64,000 bases of DNA, taken from positions 1 through 64,000 of the IMG/VR virus record IMGVR_UViG_3300050035_000086. The stretch is one strand, 5' to 3'. The notes below the pieces were generated by a model. That model ran no database searches. It was not told the origin of the DNA and saw only the letters and a program-made list of their open reading frames with translations. Within the stretch, counting starts at the first letter, position 1. Every line of letters starts with the position of its first letter. This document shows positions 40,213 through 49,214 of the stretch, piece by piece. A program made the position numbers and the translations under genes. The stretch comes from a virus.

Positions 40213-43200
40213 ATGTCTAACTCAGTAGACCTTAGTGGAATCTGGGGGCAAACAACCGCCTCCACAGAAACTAATGCTCCTGCTCCTCCAAGCGCTGTCG
40301 ATTTAAGCAGCATTTGGGGGGCGCAAAAATCATCTCCAGTTGCCCCCACTTCAACTCCCGGGGCCGCCGACCTCAGCAGCATATGGGGTGGAGGTTCTGC
40401 GCGTCCAGATAATGGACAACCTGCCCAACCTATTCAGCATGTTTACCAAGACCCAAATCAAAGTTGGTATAAAAGGGCCTGGGACTTCGCACAGACACCG
40501 ATCACGGAAAGTCTCTTCGGAATGCCAGAAGAAAGAGAAGGGGCTGGTGGCCTTGAGCGCGGTATAGAACACATTGCATCTGGGTTTACGAGTCCCCTCT
40601 CGCTCGCGCTGACCGCTGCCACCTTCGGCACTGGGTCTTTGATCGAAAGCGCCGGAGCAACTGCCCTCAAAGAAGCCGGACTCTCTACTGCCGAAATTGC
40701 AGATGCTGTCAAAGGCTCCCAAGCGGCTCTAGGTGCTCTCAAGGAAGCGAAGTCAGTGGACCCAGTCATTCAACAAGCTCTGGAAGCGGGAGGGCACGAT
40801 CTGGGTCTTCTGGATCGGGCTAGGAAACTCGTGTCTCCGTTAAATCGAGACGCGGAGTTCGGTTCGTCTGCAATTCAGAACGCCCTAAAGGAATCTGGAA
40901 AATTCTCCCCAGAAGAACTAGAAGCTCTGGGTAAGGCCGGAGACGCAGTCGCCGAAGCCAAGGCTGGATTCCACCCAGTTGAAGACGCCGTACGCGAAAC
41001 AGGCGCAGATGTAGACGTTTGGAAGCGCGCGCAGAAAGCCCTATACGATAATGGCCTGACTGAGCAGGACCTATTGTCTAAAAATATGCTCGAAAACGGG
41101 GCCTTCCAAGTCCTGCGTCACACGATCCCGGATCTACCTGTCGCTGCTACTGCTCGAATGGCCAAGACTGCGAATGCTGTTTTGAATGCCGGATTTACCC
41201 TCCAGCAGTTTGAAACAGCAGCGGCTATGTCTCCCCGATTCCTCGACGCTCTCAAAGAAGGGGACACCGATAAAGCTTGGGAGTACGGAACAGAAGCCTT
41301 TGCAGGCGGTGCTTTGGGAATCCTCGGGACGCCTCACGCTCTTCACGCAGCGGGAGAACTGTTCAAACCGCTTCTGGAGACCGACAAGTTCAGACCCAAC
41401 GACGAGTTTTTGGCAATGGACCGGGCTAACAAGGAACGTGAAGTTCAACATGCAGTCGGAGAACAAGAATCCATCAATTTGGATAGCCGCGTTCGGAAAA
41501 TTCTCGGACACGAAACTCCCGGCTTTAAGGATAAGGTATTTGGCCCAAATGCTGATGTAAAATCACAGAAAGAACTTGAACTAGCTTCTGTGTTTCATCA
41601 GGTGGTCACCGGAGGAGACGCTGAAAAAGCGGCTGTTTGGCACGACGCTCTTGCGGAGGCATTGGGCAAAGACGAGCGCTTGACGAAGAGTCCAGATAAT
41701 GGACAGTATGGTCCAGCTAATGAAGCCGATGAGTGGGATCAGCTTGAAAACGAGGTTCATTCTCGAACTGGAAAGGACCCGGCGGACGTTTCTTATGCCG
41801 AGTTACAGAAAGCAGGAGTATCTCCAGAACTACTAAACAACTGGGATAAGTACACAAAGAGAAACCCGTTTTCAGCCGACACCCCAGAATTGTCTAAATA
41901 TGCTCGCACACAGACTCTCTCAGGAATCGGAACCGCTAATCCTGTTTTACTTCTCAACGACTACGCTCACGAACTACTCACCCGTGTTTGTATGAACACT
42001 CGGAACTGGTACGGAGCTGAGTTTAACACAGAAGATGTTGGGAAACTGGTGTCCGCTCTTCGAGAAGAGGCACAAAAAGGAGACAGAGGAAACCTCTCGG
42101 TACTTGCGAACGAACTAGAAAAAGCCGCGTCGGGGGGTAGGTCTGTGGTCGCCGTTAAGAAAATCGGTGGTCTCGCGCAGACATCTACCATTGCTCACGA
42201 GCAGACACACGTCTGGCAGACTAAATATCCTCTGACCCCGGAGCAACTGAAGCCGGTACTCGGTGATCCTCTGTACCGAGATGCCCTAAACGATTTGTAC
42301 CGCAAAGGATATAAGTCGGATACAGATACGCTTCCAGATGAAATCCTGTCTCATCTATCCACTGATGATCGACTTGGGTTATCAAAAACAGAAGCAAAGG
42401 ACTTGACAAAGAAGTTCTTGTCGTTGTATCCTAAAGAAGCAATATCGGAATTCCCGAACAGAAATGAAACCACTCTAAATGCCCTGAAGGAGCTAGGATA
42501 CGATGAGAATATTAACCAGACCGCAAATCGAGGAATACTTTACCAAACGTCACGAGTCTTCGGAAACGGAGCGGGGTCTCCGCACCCCTACCTCCCCGAC
42601 AACATCCGAGAACTCATCGCCGACAACAACTTCAAAGCACTCCCCGATAGCTATAAAGCCACTGTCTTAGCCTCTTTAAAGAGAGTTGCTAACGGAGAAC
42701 TATCTGACCGGGAGCTTGAAGCAGCCAAAGCTCTGAGAGACGAGCAGGCTCGCAATTTCCAAATAGGATCGTCCAACGATCTTCTGCACTCGTTCGTCCA
42801 AGACTACATGACCCGTACCTACAAGGACCTGAATCCAGACGGTAAGGTTGTTGCGTCCGAAGCCAAGCAGGGTAAGTTCGCTACGAACGTCACGATGGCT
42901 CGTCAGCGCGTATATGACTCTCACCTAACCGCCCTTCTGAAATCTCCAAAGCCAATCGACTTTGATCCGGTGTCTGTAACAGCTAAAGGACGCGGAGAAC
43001 TCATCAAAGCAGCGGCAAACAAACAGTTGATTGACACTCTCCGCGATCAGTTCACTCGCGGCTCAGACGGTCGTCCTGCGGTAGTTCTCTCAGGACAAGG
43101 CCAAGTTGTGTCTGGACAAAATGGGGAAGACCCTAAAACTTTCATCGACCCAAACCGGGTTCGTAAAATCAACATTGCAGATTCAGTAGTCCAGCAACTG

Positions 43201-45303
43201 GACAAATCAGGAGACCTCCAAAGATTCTTGGACGAAGGAACCATCAAGGACCTGACTCCATACGTCCATCCATCGAATATCCAAGCAGCTATCGAAAAGT
43301 TGGAGGAGCAGTCTACTCGTAAAGAAGCTCAATATGACGAAGTCGGGAACAATAAGCTATCAACCGACATCATGTATTTGAAGTCGATGGCAGCTAACAA
43401 AGACTACTCAGGACTCAAGGAGTTTAACGACGCGCAGAAGAAGGTTTATGCGTGGGACCCCCAAGATTACATAAGTCTAAATAACAATGCAATGAAGGGG
43501 TGGAACTTCGTAACCAACGATTCTGCTGGGCATAACATCTTGGTCCGGTCAGATATTCGTGTCCATCCTGAGTTTGCGGAGTACCTGAAGAACCGTCTGG
43601 GTCTGGAACCGTCGGCGGTCGCCAGCAGCGCGGTGGGGAAAGCCTTGCTCGGAGCCGGGACCAAGATGAAAGAGACGTTGCTGTCTCTATCTCCGTTCCA
43701 CATGGTTCAGGAAGCGCTACGCGGAATCATGATAGGAATTAACCCGTTCCACAAAATTGGTCCGGACATTCTTACCGGGGCTAAGGTAGACCCACTCGAC
43801 CCTAATTCACCCACGAAGATTAACGTGGGTGTCCGAAACGGACTGACCGTGGGTACTGACTACAAATCCTTGCAGGACCATTCTGAAGGTGTCGCTGCGG
43901 GCGGCGGAATTCTTCGTCTGATCCCCGGAGTCGGGAAACCTCTGTCTAATGCCATGGACTGGTACCAGTCGTTCTTGTTCAAACGCTATATTCCCGCCCT
44001 TAAAGCGCGCGGTTACGAACTTATGTTTGATCGCTACCAAGAGGCGCATCCCGACTGGGAAATAGACCACGTCGCAAAAGTAGCAGCTACCCACGCCAAT
44101 AACACGTTTGGTGGAATTAATTGGAAAGCGATGGGCAGATCAGCTACGAATCAGGACTGGGGGCGCTTATTGCTGCTAGCTCCTGATTGGCTTGAGGCGG
44201 AGATGCGCTCTGGGGCCAATCTGTTCAACAAAGATGAAGGCGGACTAGGCCGTGCGCAAGTCGCCAAGATGGCTCTCGGTTTGTGGGGGGTAGCGCGCGT
44301 TCTGAACTACGCTTCTACTGGTAGTTTTCACAACGAGGCTCCCTTTGGGTTAGCCGTCAAGAACAAAGAAGGCAAGGAAACGGTCTTCGGCATTAGAACT
44401 CTACCCACCGACCTTCTTCACGCGGCGTCTGACCCAGTAGGGTTCCTCAAAGGACGTTTAGCCCCTACCATACGTACGGGGGAAGAACTCCTGTCCCAAC
44501 GCGACCAGTTTGGAAGAAAGCTGGCTCCAGAAGACTTGTGGGCAGACGTTTTCAGGAACATGGCTCCTATTCCTGCTCAGACTATAGGACAAATGGTATC
44601 GGGGTCCGGGCCTTCTGTAGGCAACCCGGGGCAAGTATGGAAATCTATCGGAGGCACTGCCCAAACTTATCAGACCCCCGCTCAGAAGCTAGCCGCAGAA
44701 CTGGCTAGTAATCACAACGAAGATGGCCCCGTGGACTCGTCACAAATGGCTCGCCATTCTAGAGTTATGCAGCTAGAAGATCAAGTAAGATCAGGAGACC
44801 TTTCTTGGCCGGACTTGATGAAATTGACGTATGAGACAGATCAGTTGAAGGAATCGGAGCTGAAACATATTCAGCAGAATCTTCAGAAAACGAAGGGGCT
44901 GGATTCTTCAATGGCCTCTCTCTACACTAGAGCTTCGAGACTGCCCGCCAAAGAATACTTGCAACTTTTAGATGTGACAAATCCTTCCGAGAAAACGGCT
45001 TTGGTTCCTCTGACAATACAAGTTCAGAGACGGTACCTGACCAAAGCTAAGAAGGATGAGACCCCCGAAGAGAGACAAAGGGATCCAGTATTCCAGAGAC
45101 TGTTGAGAACAATCCCTGGGAGAGAAGAAGCTGCTCCGCAGCCGCAGTCTCAAGCAGCTCCTCCGCCCGTGGTTTCTCCGGCTATACAAAAGGAAGTAGC
45201 ATATCTCTATACAGCTACTCACCCGAATACTGGGCATAGAGTTGGGTCAAATGACGGTCATACGTGGTTTGATCACCAGACGGGAGAACCAATAAATGGC
45301 TAG
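40213..45303 (+). CDS. giant internal virion protein with HExxH motif
   Basis: 1696 residues. The N-terminus has three short repeats, VDLSGIWGQ, VDLSSIWGA and ADLSSIWGG (residues 5-60). Long helical regions follow. TSTIAHEQTHVWQTKYPL near 657-674 holds an HExxH motif, so a zinc-peptidase-like domain may be present. The size and last position before the convergent terminator fit the largest ejected protein of podoviruses, which may help DNA cross the envelope. Three palindrome copies lie inside (40403, 41690, 43189). Confidence 0.68.
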   Translation: MSNSVDLSGIWGQTTASTETNAPAPPSAVDLSSIWGAQKSSPVAPTSTPGAADLSSIWGGGSARPDNGQPAQPIQHVYQDPNQSWYKRAWDFAQTPITESLFGMPEEREGAGGLERGIEHIASGFTSPLSLALTAATFGTGSLIESAGATALKEAGLSTAEIADAVKGSQAALGALKEAKSVDPVIQQALEAGGHDLGLLDRARKLVSPLNRDAEFGSSAIQNALKESGKFSPEELEALGKAGDAVAEAKAGFHPVEDAVRETGADVDVWKRAQKALYDNGLTEQDLLSKNMLENGAFQVLRHTIPDLPVAATARMAKTANAVLNAGFTLQQFETAAAMSPRFLDALKEGDTDKAWEYGTEAFAGGALGILGTPHALHAAGELFKPLLETDKFRPNDEFLAMDRANKEREVQHAVGEQESINLDSRVRKILGHETPGFKDKVFGPNADVKSQKELELASVFHQVVTGGDAEKAAVWHDALAEALGKDERLTKSPDNGQYGPANEADEWDQLENEVHSRTGKDPADVSYAELQKAGVSPELLNNWDKYTKRNPFSADTPELSKYARTQTLSGIGTANPVLLLNDYAHELLTRVCMNTRNWYGAEFNTEDVGKLVSALREEAQKGDRGNLSVLANELEKAASGGRSVVAVKKIGGLAQTSTIAHEQTHVWQTKYPLTPEQLKPVLGDPLYRDALNDLYRKGYKSDTDTLPDEILSHLSTDDRLGLSKTEAKDLTKKFLSLYPKEAISEFPNRNETTLNALKELGYDENINQTANRGILYQTSRVFGNGAGSPHPYLPDNIRELIADNNFKALPDSYKATVLASLKRVANGELSDRELEAAKALRDEQARNFQIGSSNDLLHSFVQDYMTRTYKDLNPDGKVVASEAKQGKFATNVTMARQRVYDSHLTALLKSPKPIDFDPVSVTAKGRGELIKAAANKQLIDTLRDQFTRGSDGRPAVVLSGQGQVVSGQNGEDPKTFIDPNRVRKINIADSVVQQLDKSGDLQRFLDEGTIKDLTPYVHPSNIQAAIEKLEEQSTRKEAQYDEVGNNKLSTDIMYLKSMAANKDYSGLKEFNDAQKKVYAWDPQDYISLNNNAMKGWNFVTNDSAGHNILVRSDIRVHPEFAEYLKNRLGLEPSAVASSAVGKALLGAGTKMKETLLSLSPFHMVQEALRGIMIGINPFHKIGPDILTGAKVDPLDPNSPTKINVGVRNGLTVGTDYKSLQDHSEGVAAGGGILRLIPGVGKPLSNAMDWYQSFLFKRYIPALKARGYELMFDRYQEAHPDWEIDHVAKVAATHANNTFGGINWKAMGRSATNQDWGRLLLLAPDWLEAEMRSGANLFNKDEGGLGRAQVAKMALGLWGVARVLNYASTGSFHNEAPFGLAVKNKEGKETVFGIRTLPTDLLHAASDPVGFLKGRLAPTIRTGEELLSQRDQFGRKLAPEDLWADVFRNMAPIPAQTIGQMVSGSGPSVGNPGQVWKSIGGTAQTYQTPAQKLAAELASNHNEDGPVDSSQMARHSRVMQLEDQVRSGDLSWPDLMKLTYETDQLKESELKHIQQNLQKTKGLDSSMASLYTRASRLPAKEYLQLLDVTNPSEKTALVPLTIQVQRRYLTKAKKDETPEERQRDPVFQRLLRTIPGREEAAPQPQSQAAPPPVVSPAIQKEVAYLYTATHPNTGHRVGSNDGHTWFDHQTGEPING
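40403..40417 (+). repeat. dispersed palindrome, exact, in coding sequence
   Basis: Exact copy read as RPDNGQ in the giant virion protein, directly after its third DLSSIWG repeat. Confidence 0.95.
41690..41704 (+). repeat. dispersed palindrome, exact, in coding sequence
   Basis: Exact copy read as SPDNGQ in the giant virion protein. Confidence 0.95.
43189..43203 (+). repeat. palindrome-like copy, three mismatches, in coding sequence
   Basis: GTCCAGCAACTGGAC, arms intact, read as VQQLD; may be coincidental. Confidence 0.5.
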
Positions 45304-46225
45304 TCCTGGAAATCCATTATCTGGACAACAACCGACTCCTCCGGCGGGCTACAAACTTGATGTGACCCCTCCGGAAGGGTATGCGTTGGACCAGAGCGTA
45401 CCTGAAAGTCAGCAATCGATCCCACCTCCTACACCCAATCTAGCGGCGCAACCCCCTGAGGTTCTGCCACAGGCAATGCACCCGGTTCTACAGCAGATAT
45501 TGAAGGAAAACCAGGGACTCGCTAAAAATTTCAACGCAGACAACACTTCTCTAGTGTTTGCCAGCGGAGAGAGACAGCAGCGAGGACTCAAGGAAAGAGG
45601 AGGTCTAGAATTCTGGCACCCAGAAGGAGAACCTGTTGATAAGGGAGGCGATCCGACCTACCCAACTCCACAACTCGGAAAGAATGTTCTTGAAGTATAC
45701 AGTGATGACTTGAAGAATGACCCAATCTCCCTAAAGCAGGCACTCGTTGGCGACTTATTGCACGGAATGACGAGTGATCCTTATTGGAAGAATCTCCGCG
45801 ACCAGTTTATGCAGAACTTTACTCCGCAGGAGAGGAAACGACAAAAAGATGCACAGACGTGGTGGGAAGACGTGAACGGAGATAGACACGCGGAACAAAA
45901 GGGAGAGGTTGGACATTCGCTGGGTAATGGAACATACGATGCCTATATTCGAGGATGGATATTTAATGAGGGGGAGGGAAAACAAGGGCAGATGGAGCAA
46001 GGAAATACTATGTATTCCCCCAAACAACTACAAATCTTACAGAAGATGCAGGAGTATCTAAAAACTGGAAAGATTTCTACTGCCCCACTAAAAAATACCC
46101 GTAGTAGGCCAGAAAAGATAGTTCCTAAGAAGGAGCCAGTTCGACCAGAACCAGATTGGGATGCCAATGACTACAAAAGGAATGGTCTAAAAGTACCTCC
46201 TTCTCTAGCTACTCTCAACAAATAG
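45296..46225 (+). CDS. putative virion protein, last late gene
   Basis: 309 residues; 8-bp overlap with the giant virion gene. Pro-rich N-terminus (TPPAGYKLDVTPPEGYALDQ), then ALVGDLLHGMTSDPYWKNLR and a charged C-terminus. No catalytic motif recognised. A palindrome encodes NPLSGQ at residues 6-11. Confidence 0.6.
   Translation: MASPGNPLSGQQPTPPAGYKLDVTPPEGYALDQSVPESQQSIPPPTPNLAAQPPEVLPQAMHPVLQQILKENQGLAKNFNADNTSLVFASGERQQRGLKERGGLEFWHPEGEPVDKGGDPTYPTPQLGKNVLEVYSDDLKNDPISLKQALVGDLLHGMTSDPYWKNLRDQFMQNFTPQERKRQKDAQTWWEDVNGDRHAEQKGEVGHSLGNGTYDAYIRGWIFNEGEGKQGQMEQGNTMYSPKQLQILQKMQEYLKTGKISTAPLKNTRSRPEKIVPKKEPVRPEPDWDANDYKRNGLKVPPSLATLNK
45312..45326 (-). repeat. dispersed palindrome, one mismatch, in coding sequence
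   Basis: ATCCATTATCTGGAC read as NPLSGQ near the start of the 45296 gene. Confidence 0.88.
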
Positions 46226-46237
46226 TCTAGCAAACAG

Positions 46238-46273
46238 AAGCCCCGAATCCTCTATAGGACCGGGGCTTTTTCT
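46238..46273 (+). terminator. intrinsic terminator of the late region
   Basis: Stem AAGCCCCG (46238-46245) with CGGGGCTT (46261-46268), then TTTTTCT. Sits between converging gene blocks; the minus strand also shows a T-containing tail, so it may work in both directions. Confidence 0.9.
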
Positions 46274-46275
46274 GT

Positions 46276-46290
46276 GTCCATTATCTGGAC
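46276..46290 (-). repeat. dispersed palindrome, exact
   Basis: Exact copy immediately after the terminator T-tract, in the convergent gap. Confidence 0.95.
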
Positions 46291-46293
46291 CGT

Positions 46294-46509
46294 CTAATCC
46301 GCATCTGGTAAACCGAAGTAATGTCTCCACCCCTCGGTTCCAAACGTATCATCACCATCCGACTCGTCTAGCTTCTGTTCTACGATGTCATAGTGTGAAA
46401 ACACAGACATCAGTTCTGCCGGGGATGCTGCTCCTACGATAGCCTTTCCCCTGATGGTGTAGATTTCCTTCTCGGTCAAAAGTTTTGGTTCTTTAAATTT
46501 CAGAGTCAT
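46294..46509 (-). CDS. hypothetical 71-residue protein
   Basis: AAGGAGAAG site. Helical with an acidic C-terminus (DESDGDDTFGTEGWRHYFGL). Last gene of the minus-strand block. Overlaps the upstream phosphatase gene by 17 bp. Not recognised. Confidence 0.65.
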   Translation of the reverse strand: MTLKFKEPKLLTEKEIYTIRGKAIVGAASPAELMSVFSHYDIVEQKLDESDGDDTFGTEGWRHYFGLPDAD

Positions 46510-46900
46510 CTTTCTTCTCCTTGGTTAAAAAATCGTATCTTTCCCTAATCAGATCAATCAAAACCGGATCTCGATACCCGTAGACATCCGGAATGCCGAG
46601 GTTTACAATTGGCCTCTCTTCCTCTCCTAGCATTTCCCGCAATTGCGCTTCCTGCCGGTCATCCATACATACAATAAGGTCCGCCCATTGCAACAGAACT
46701 TCATCTACCGGGACCAGAGCAAACTCCGCCGTCAGCCCCGCCGCCCTGGTGTTGAAGTTGTACGGTTCTTGCGACAGGACCATAGCCGCTGTTGGTGAAC
46801 GAAGAATCCCAGCGGAGCAAACACAGAGGACCTTCTTGTACTCGCCCTGGTATGGATTTGTACTATTTGCTAGCCTGTTCATGAGGAAGTTCGTTGACAT
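46493..46900 (-). CDS. low-molecular-weight protein-tyrosine-phosphatase-like protein
   Basis: 135 residues from ATG 46900 behind AAAGGA. VLCVCSAGILRSPTAAMV at about 22-39 is the C-x5-R-S/T P-loop of this family, and the C-terminal IPDVYGYRDPVLIDLI supplies the general-acid Asp region. Members dephosphorylate proteins or arsenate. Here it is among nucleotide enzymes; substrate unknown. Confidence 0.8.
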   Translation of the reverse strand: MSTNFLMNRLANSTNPYQGEYKKVLCVCSAGILRSPTAAMVLSQEPYNFNTRAAGLTAEFALVPVDEVLLQWADLIVCMDDRQEAQLREMLGEEERPIVNLGIPDVYGYRDPVLIDLIRERYDFLTKEKKDDSEI

Positions 46901-47201
46901 TTTTATTATCCTTTTCAATTTCCAATTGTAGCATAGCCAGCGCCCTCCACGCAACTTTTGCGCTGTGTCGTACGCCATCCGTATCTACGGTTCCTTTTTC
47001 CATCAAATGGCGAAGCAATGTATCTTCTTGATCGCCAGACTTTTCTCTAGCCCAATGAAGTGGTTCTCCGCTGTTGTGTTGTTCGTTTCCAATGTAGGAC
47101 AAATGGGCAACATCTGCCAAGGCGTCGGGGAAATATTGGAACAAACCCGACCACAGAGGAATCTTCTTCCTCTCAACAGGATCAGTCGGAAGCAATGACA
47201 T
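46863..47201 (-). CDS. dATP/dGTP diphosphohydrolase-like protein (DUF5664 type)
   Basis: 112 residues. ERKKIPLWSGLFQYFPDALA, LSYIGNEQHNSGEPLHWARE, LLRHLMEKGTVDTDGVRHSA and KVAWRALAMLQLEIE are the conserved blocks of this phage family, thought to split dNTPs. AAAGGA site. With the MazG-like gene at 53544 it suggests control of dNTP pools. Confidence 0.8.
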   Translation of the reverse strand: MSLLPTDPVERKKIPLWSGLFQYFPDALADVAHLSYIGNEQHNSGEPLHWAREKSGDQEDTLLRHLMEKGTVDTDGVRHSAKVAWRALAMLQLEIEKDNKNVNELPHEQASK

Positions 47202-47595
47202 TGTCTATCCTTTCACCTTCCAAGAAGGAGTCAAAGTCCGAATAATGGACAACTTGGGGTAAATAATGGAAAATGTTCTCTTCGCCTCCGATCACTACAA
47301 TCCTCTTGCCTGTACCTAAAGCATATCCAAACTCAGCATGGCGACCGCCTCGTGGTGTTCCGATAGTGGGGTCCTCTGAAAAGAATACGAACGTGTCGGC
47401 GGCGTCGATATCTTCGAGGTCGATGTATGCGGTATGTCGGCAGAACTTAGGCGTAAACTCGTGAAGATGGGCTGTCTCTGATCCCGTCTCCTCAAGCCAT
47501 CGACTCGTTACTTTGATGTTGTGTTCGAGAAGAATAGGAACCAAAGACTTGATTTCCTTCTTCCTGGAATATCTAGCAGCTAAGTATACCTTCAT
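47182..47595 (-). CDS. nucleoside 2-deoxyribosyltransferase-like protein
   Basis: 137 residues from ATG 47595, 5 bp after GGAGG. VYLAARYSRKKEIKSLVPIL, DIDAADTFVFFSEDP and GGRHAEFGYALGTGKRIVVI match this Rossmann-like family, including the catalytic Glu in HAEFG. Members swap or remove bases from deoxynucleosides. A palindrome copy encodes VHYSD. Confidence 0.78.
   Translation of the reverse strand: MKVYLAARYSRKKEIKSLVPILLEHNIKVTSRWLEETGSETAHLHEFTPKFCRHTAYIDLEDIDAADTFVFFSEDPTIGTPRGGRHAEFGYALGTGKRIVVIGGEENIFHYLPQVVHYSDFDSFLEGERIDNVIASD
47236..47250 (+). repeat. dispersed palindrome, two mismatches, in coding sequence
   Basis: GTCCGAATAATGGAC, read on the minus strand as VHYSD in the 47182 gene. 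Confidence 0.82.
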
Positions 47596-47792
47596 CATCT
47601 CCTCCAAATTGAGCCTGTCTTCGGGTCCATCCCATACTTCTCGTTACTCAAAGAGTAGGTCCGAGGTTTCCGATCCGGGTCTCTTCGTCCAGTCGGGGAC
47701 TTCGGTTCGTCTAGGTTATGAATGGGTGTGTACTGGCCCCCAAGATCATGAAGCCACCCAATCCAAATTTCAAACAGATTCTTGTCTCTCAA
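47595..47792 (-). CDS. hypothetical 65-residue protein
   Basis: TTG start 6 bp after AGAGG, inside the end of the HNH gene; ends in the ATGA of the next gene. IWIGWLHDLGGQYTPIHNLD is the most conserved-looking part. Not recognised. Confidence 0.45.
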   Translation of the reverse strand: MRDKNLFEIWIGWLHDLGGQYTPIHNLDEPKSPTGRRDPDRKPRTYSLSNEKYGMDPKTGSIWRR

Positions 47793-48357
47793 TTTTTTCC
47801 TCTCTAGATTCTCTGTATTCTCGAATTGCTTTGCCAACTAATACCCACTCTTCGTAGCAGCGAAGCAGCTTTGATTCGTTACATCCTTTGCAGCAAGGAA
47901 CGCAATTTTCAACCGAATATCCCTTTGAACTATCCTTTCGGTCTAGATTATGTCCCCTAGAGGTATCATTTGTGCTATGCTTGCACCACACAAGAGGGAA
48001 GGAGCAGTAGTGGCATACGAAGTTCTTTTGGGCAAAATTTTGGTACTCTTCGAAAGAAAGATTTACCGAAATATGTCTCTTCTTGGCATCTCGTACCAGC
48101 CGAGCGTAAGGGACCCAATACGGTTCTTTTTGAAGGGCCTTCGTTATTTGCTCCTTCTGATAACATGTGCAACTTATAGTCAATCCACCTTTTAAGCTGG
48201 AATGGCTTATTATCTTTTCTTTTCCGCAGTCGCAGCGACACAACCACCTTCTTTTGCTTTCGTTTTTTCCTTTAGTTCTTTTTCTAGCCGCCTCTTGTAT
48301 GACGACAAGTTTACCGAACCTCTGATTAGTGAGGTCTTGAAGCGGAACAGTTCTCAA
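47770..48357 (-). CDS. HNH endonuclease
   Basis: 195 residues, TTG start. N-terminal RFGKLVVIQEAARK and CRCDCGKEKIISHSSLKGGL form the DNA-binding zinc unit of this HNH group; the C-terminal half has CHYCSFPL, HNLDRKDSSKGYSVENCVPC and CKGCNESK with the HNH residues. Likely a mobile endonuclease. Overlaps both neighbours. Confidence 0.85.
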   Translation of the reverse strand: MRTVPLQDLTNQRFGKLVVIQEAARKRTKGKNESKRRWLCRCDCGKEKIISHSSLKGGLTISCTCYQKEQITKALQKEPYWVPYARLVRDAKKRHISVNLSFEEYQNFAQKNFVCHYCSFPLVWCKHSTNDTSRGHNLDRKDSSKGYSVENCVPCCKGCNESKLLRCYEEWVLVGKAIREYRESREEKIERQESV

Positions 48358-49187
48358 AGTTCGTCTAGGCTCCTTACTTTAAATAGGCTCCTTACTTTAA
48401 ACCCAGAAGCACGGGCGTGGCCCCCACCTCCGTAGAGCTTAGCAATCTCGGACACGTCTAAGCCATACTCGTCTGATCGCAAACTAAAGATAGCGGAAGT
48501 TCCATCTAGGTAGAACGTCGCCCCGAACGGCTCTCCCCGGGCCAAGATGTTTCCGGCTTCGGAGCACAGAGTATAAGGCAGGTTCGCCGTCCAGACTTCA
48601 TGACCTCCGATTTTGAACCGGAACTTGTTTTGAAGAAGCTCATTGATATCTTTGGTCTGCTTCTTCAAGATTATGTTTCCATACCCTTCTATCTCTCGCG
48701 CTTCGTGTGGATCTTCCAAAAGCTTACGGAGGAAGTCCCAGTTTTCAAAGTCGTACTCAGTTGCAAACAAGTAGGCCGAGATACCTTTGGTCTCTTCGAA
48801 GTGGAACCTCCACAGGTCTCTATCCTCTACGTAATTCACCAGCATCGGAATATCTTCTACTGGGTGAAAATAATCCCAAGCCAGACGTGCGCCGGACTTC
48901 TCCATGTCGAATTTCACAGACACGTTTTCTGGGAGATCGACTAGATCAGCTTCCGCGCTCTTGTGGTGGTCCAGGATTGTGATCGATTTTGCCTTCGCGG
49001 ACATCTCCAAAATCACAGGACGCTTGTAGGAGAAGTCAACAAACCAAACCTCTCTATCTGTTACATCCGGAGGGTCTTCCTGGTATTTTCCAGGATAGAA
49101 TTCCCAGTCCGGATGTACTTTCCAAATTGACCAAGCTGCTGTGAACCCGTCAGCGCAGGGACTATGATAAATTACTAGAGGCGTCAT
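48354..49187 (-). CDS. DHH-family phosphoesterase
   Basis: 277 residues from ATG 49187 behind AAAGGA. YHSPCADGFTAAW near 6-18 (the DHH family often has an Asp where this has Cys-Ala-Asp), ITILDHHKSAE near 69-79 and GGGGHARASGF near 252 (DHHA1). Relatives cut nanoRNA, cyclic dinucleotides or act as RecJ. An 18-bp tandem duplication repeats KVRSLF/KVRSLD at the C-terminus. Confidence 0.85.
   Translation of the reverse strand: MTPLVIYHSPCADGFTAAWSIWKVHPDWEFYPGKYQEDPPDVTDREVWFVDFSYKRPVILEMSAKAKSITILDHHKSAEADLVDLPENVSVKFDMEKSGARLAWDYFHPVEDIPMLVNYVEDRDLWRFHFEETKGISAYLFATEYDFENWDFLRKLLEDPHEAREIEGYGNIILKKQTKDINELLQNKFRFKIGGHEVWTANLPYTLCSEAGNILARGEPFGATFYLDGTSAIFSLRSDEYGLDVSEIAKLYGGGGHARASGFKVRSLFKVRSLDEL
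48367..48402. repeat. 18-bp tandem duplication
   Basis: AGGCTCCTTACTTTAAAT followed by AGGCTCCTTACTTTAAAC, one base different. In frame it duplicates FKVRSL at the end of the DHH gene, just ahead of the HNH gene. Confidence 0.9.
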
Positions 49188-49199
49188 GTAATCCTTTCT

Positions 49200-49214
49200 G
49201 TCCATTATCTGGAC
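49200..49214 (-). repeat. dispersed palindrome, exact
   Basis: Exact copy in the 26-bp gap between the DHH start and the metallophosphoesterase stop. Confidence 0.95.
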
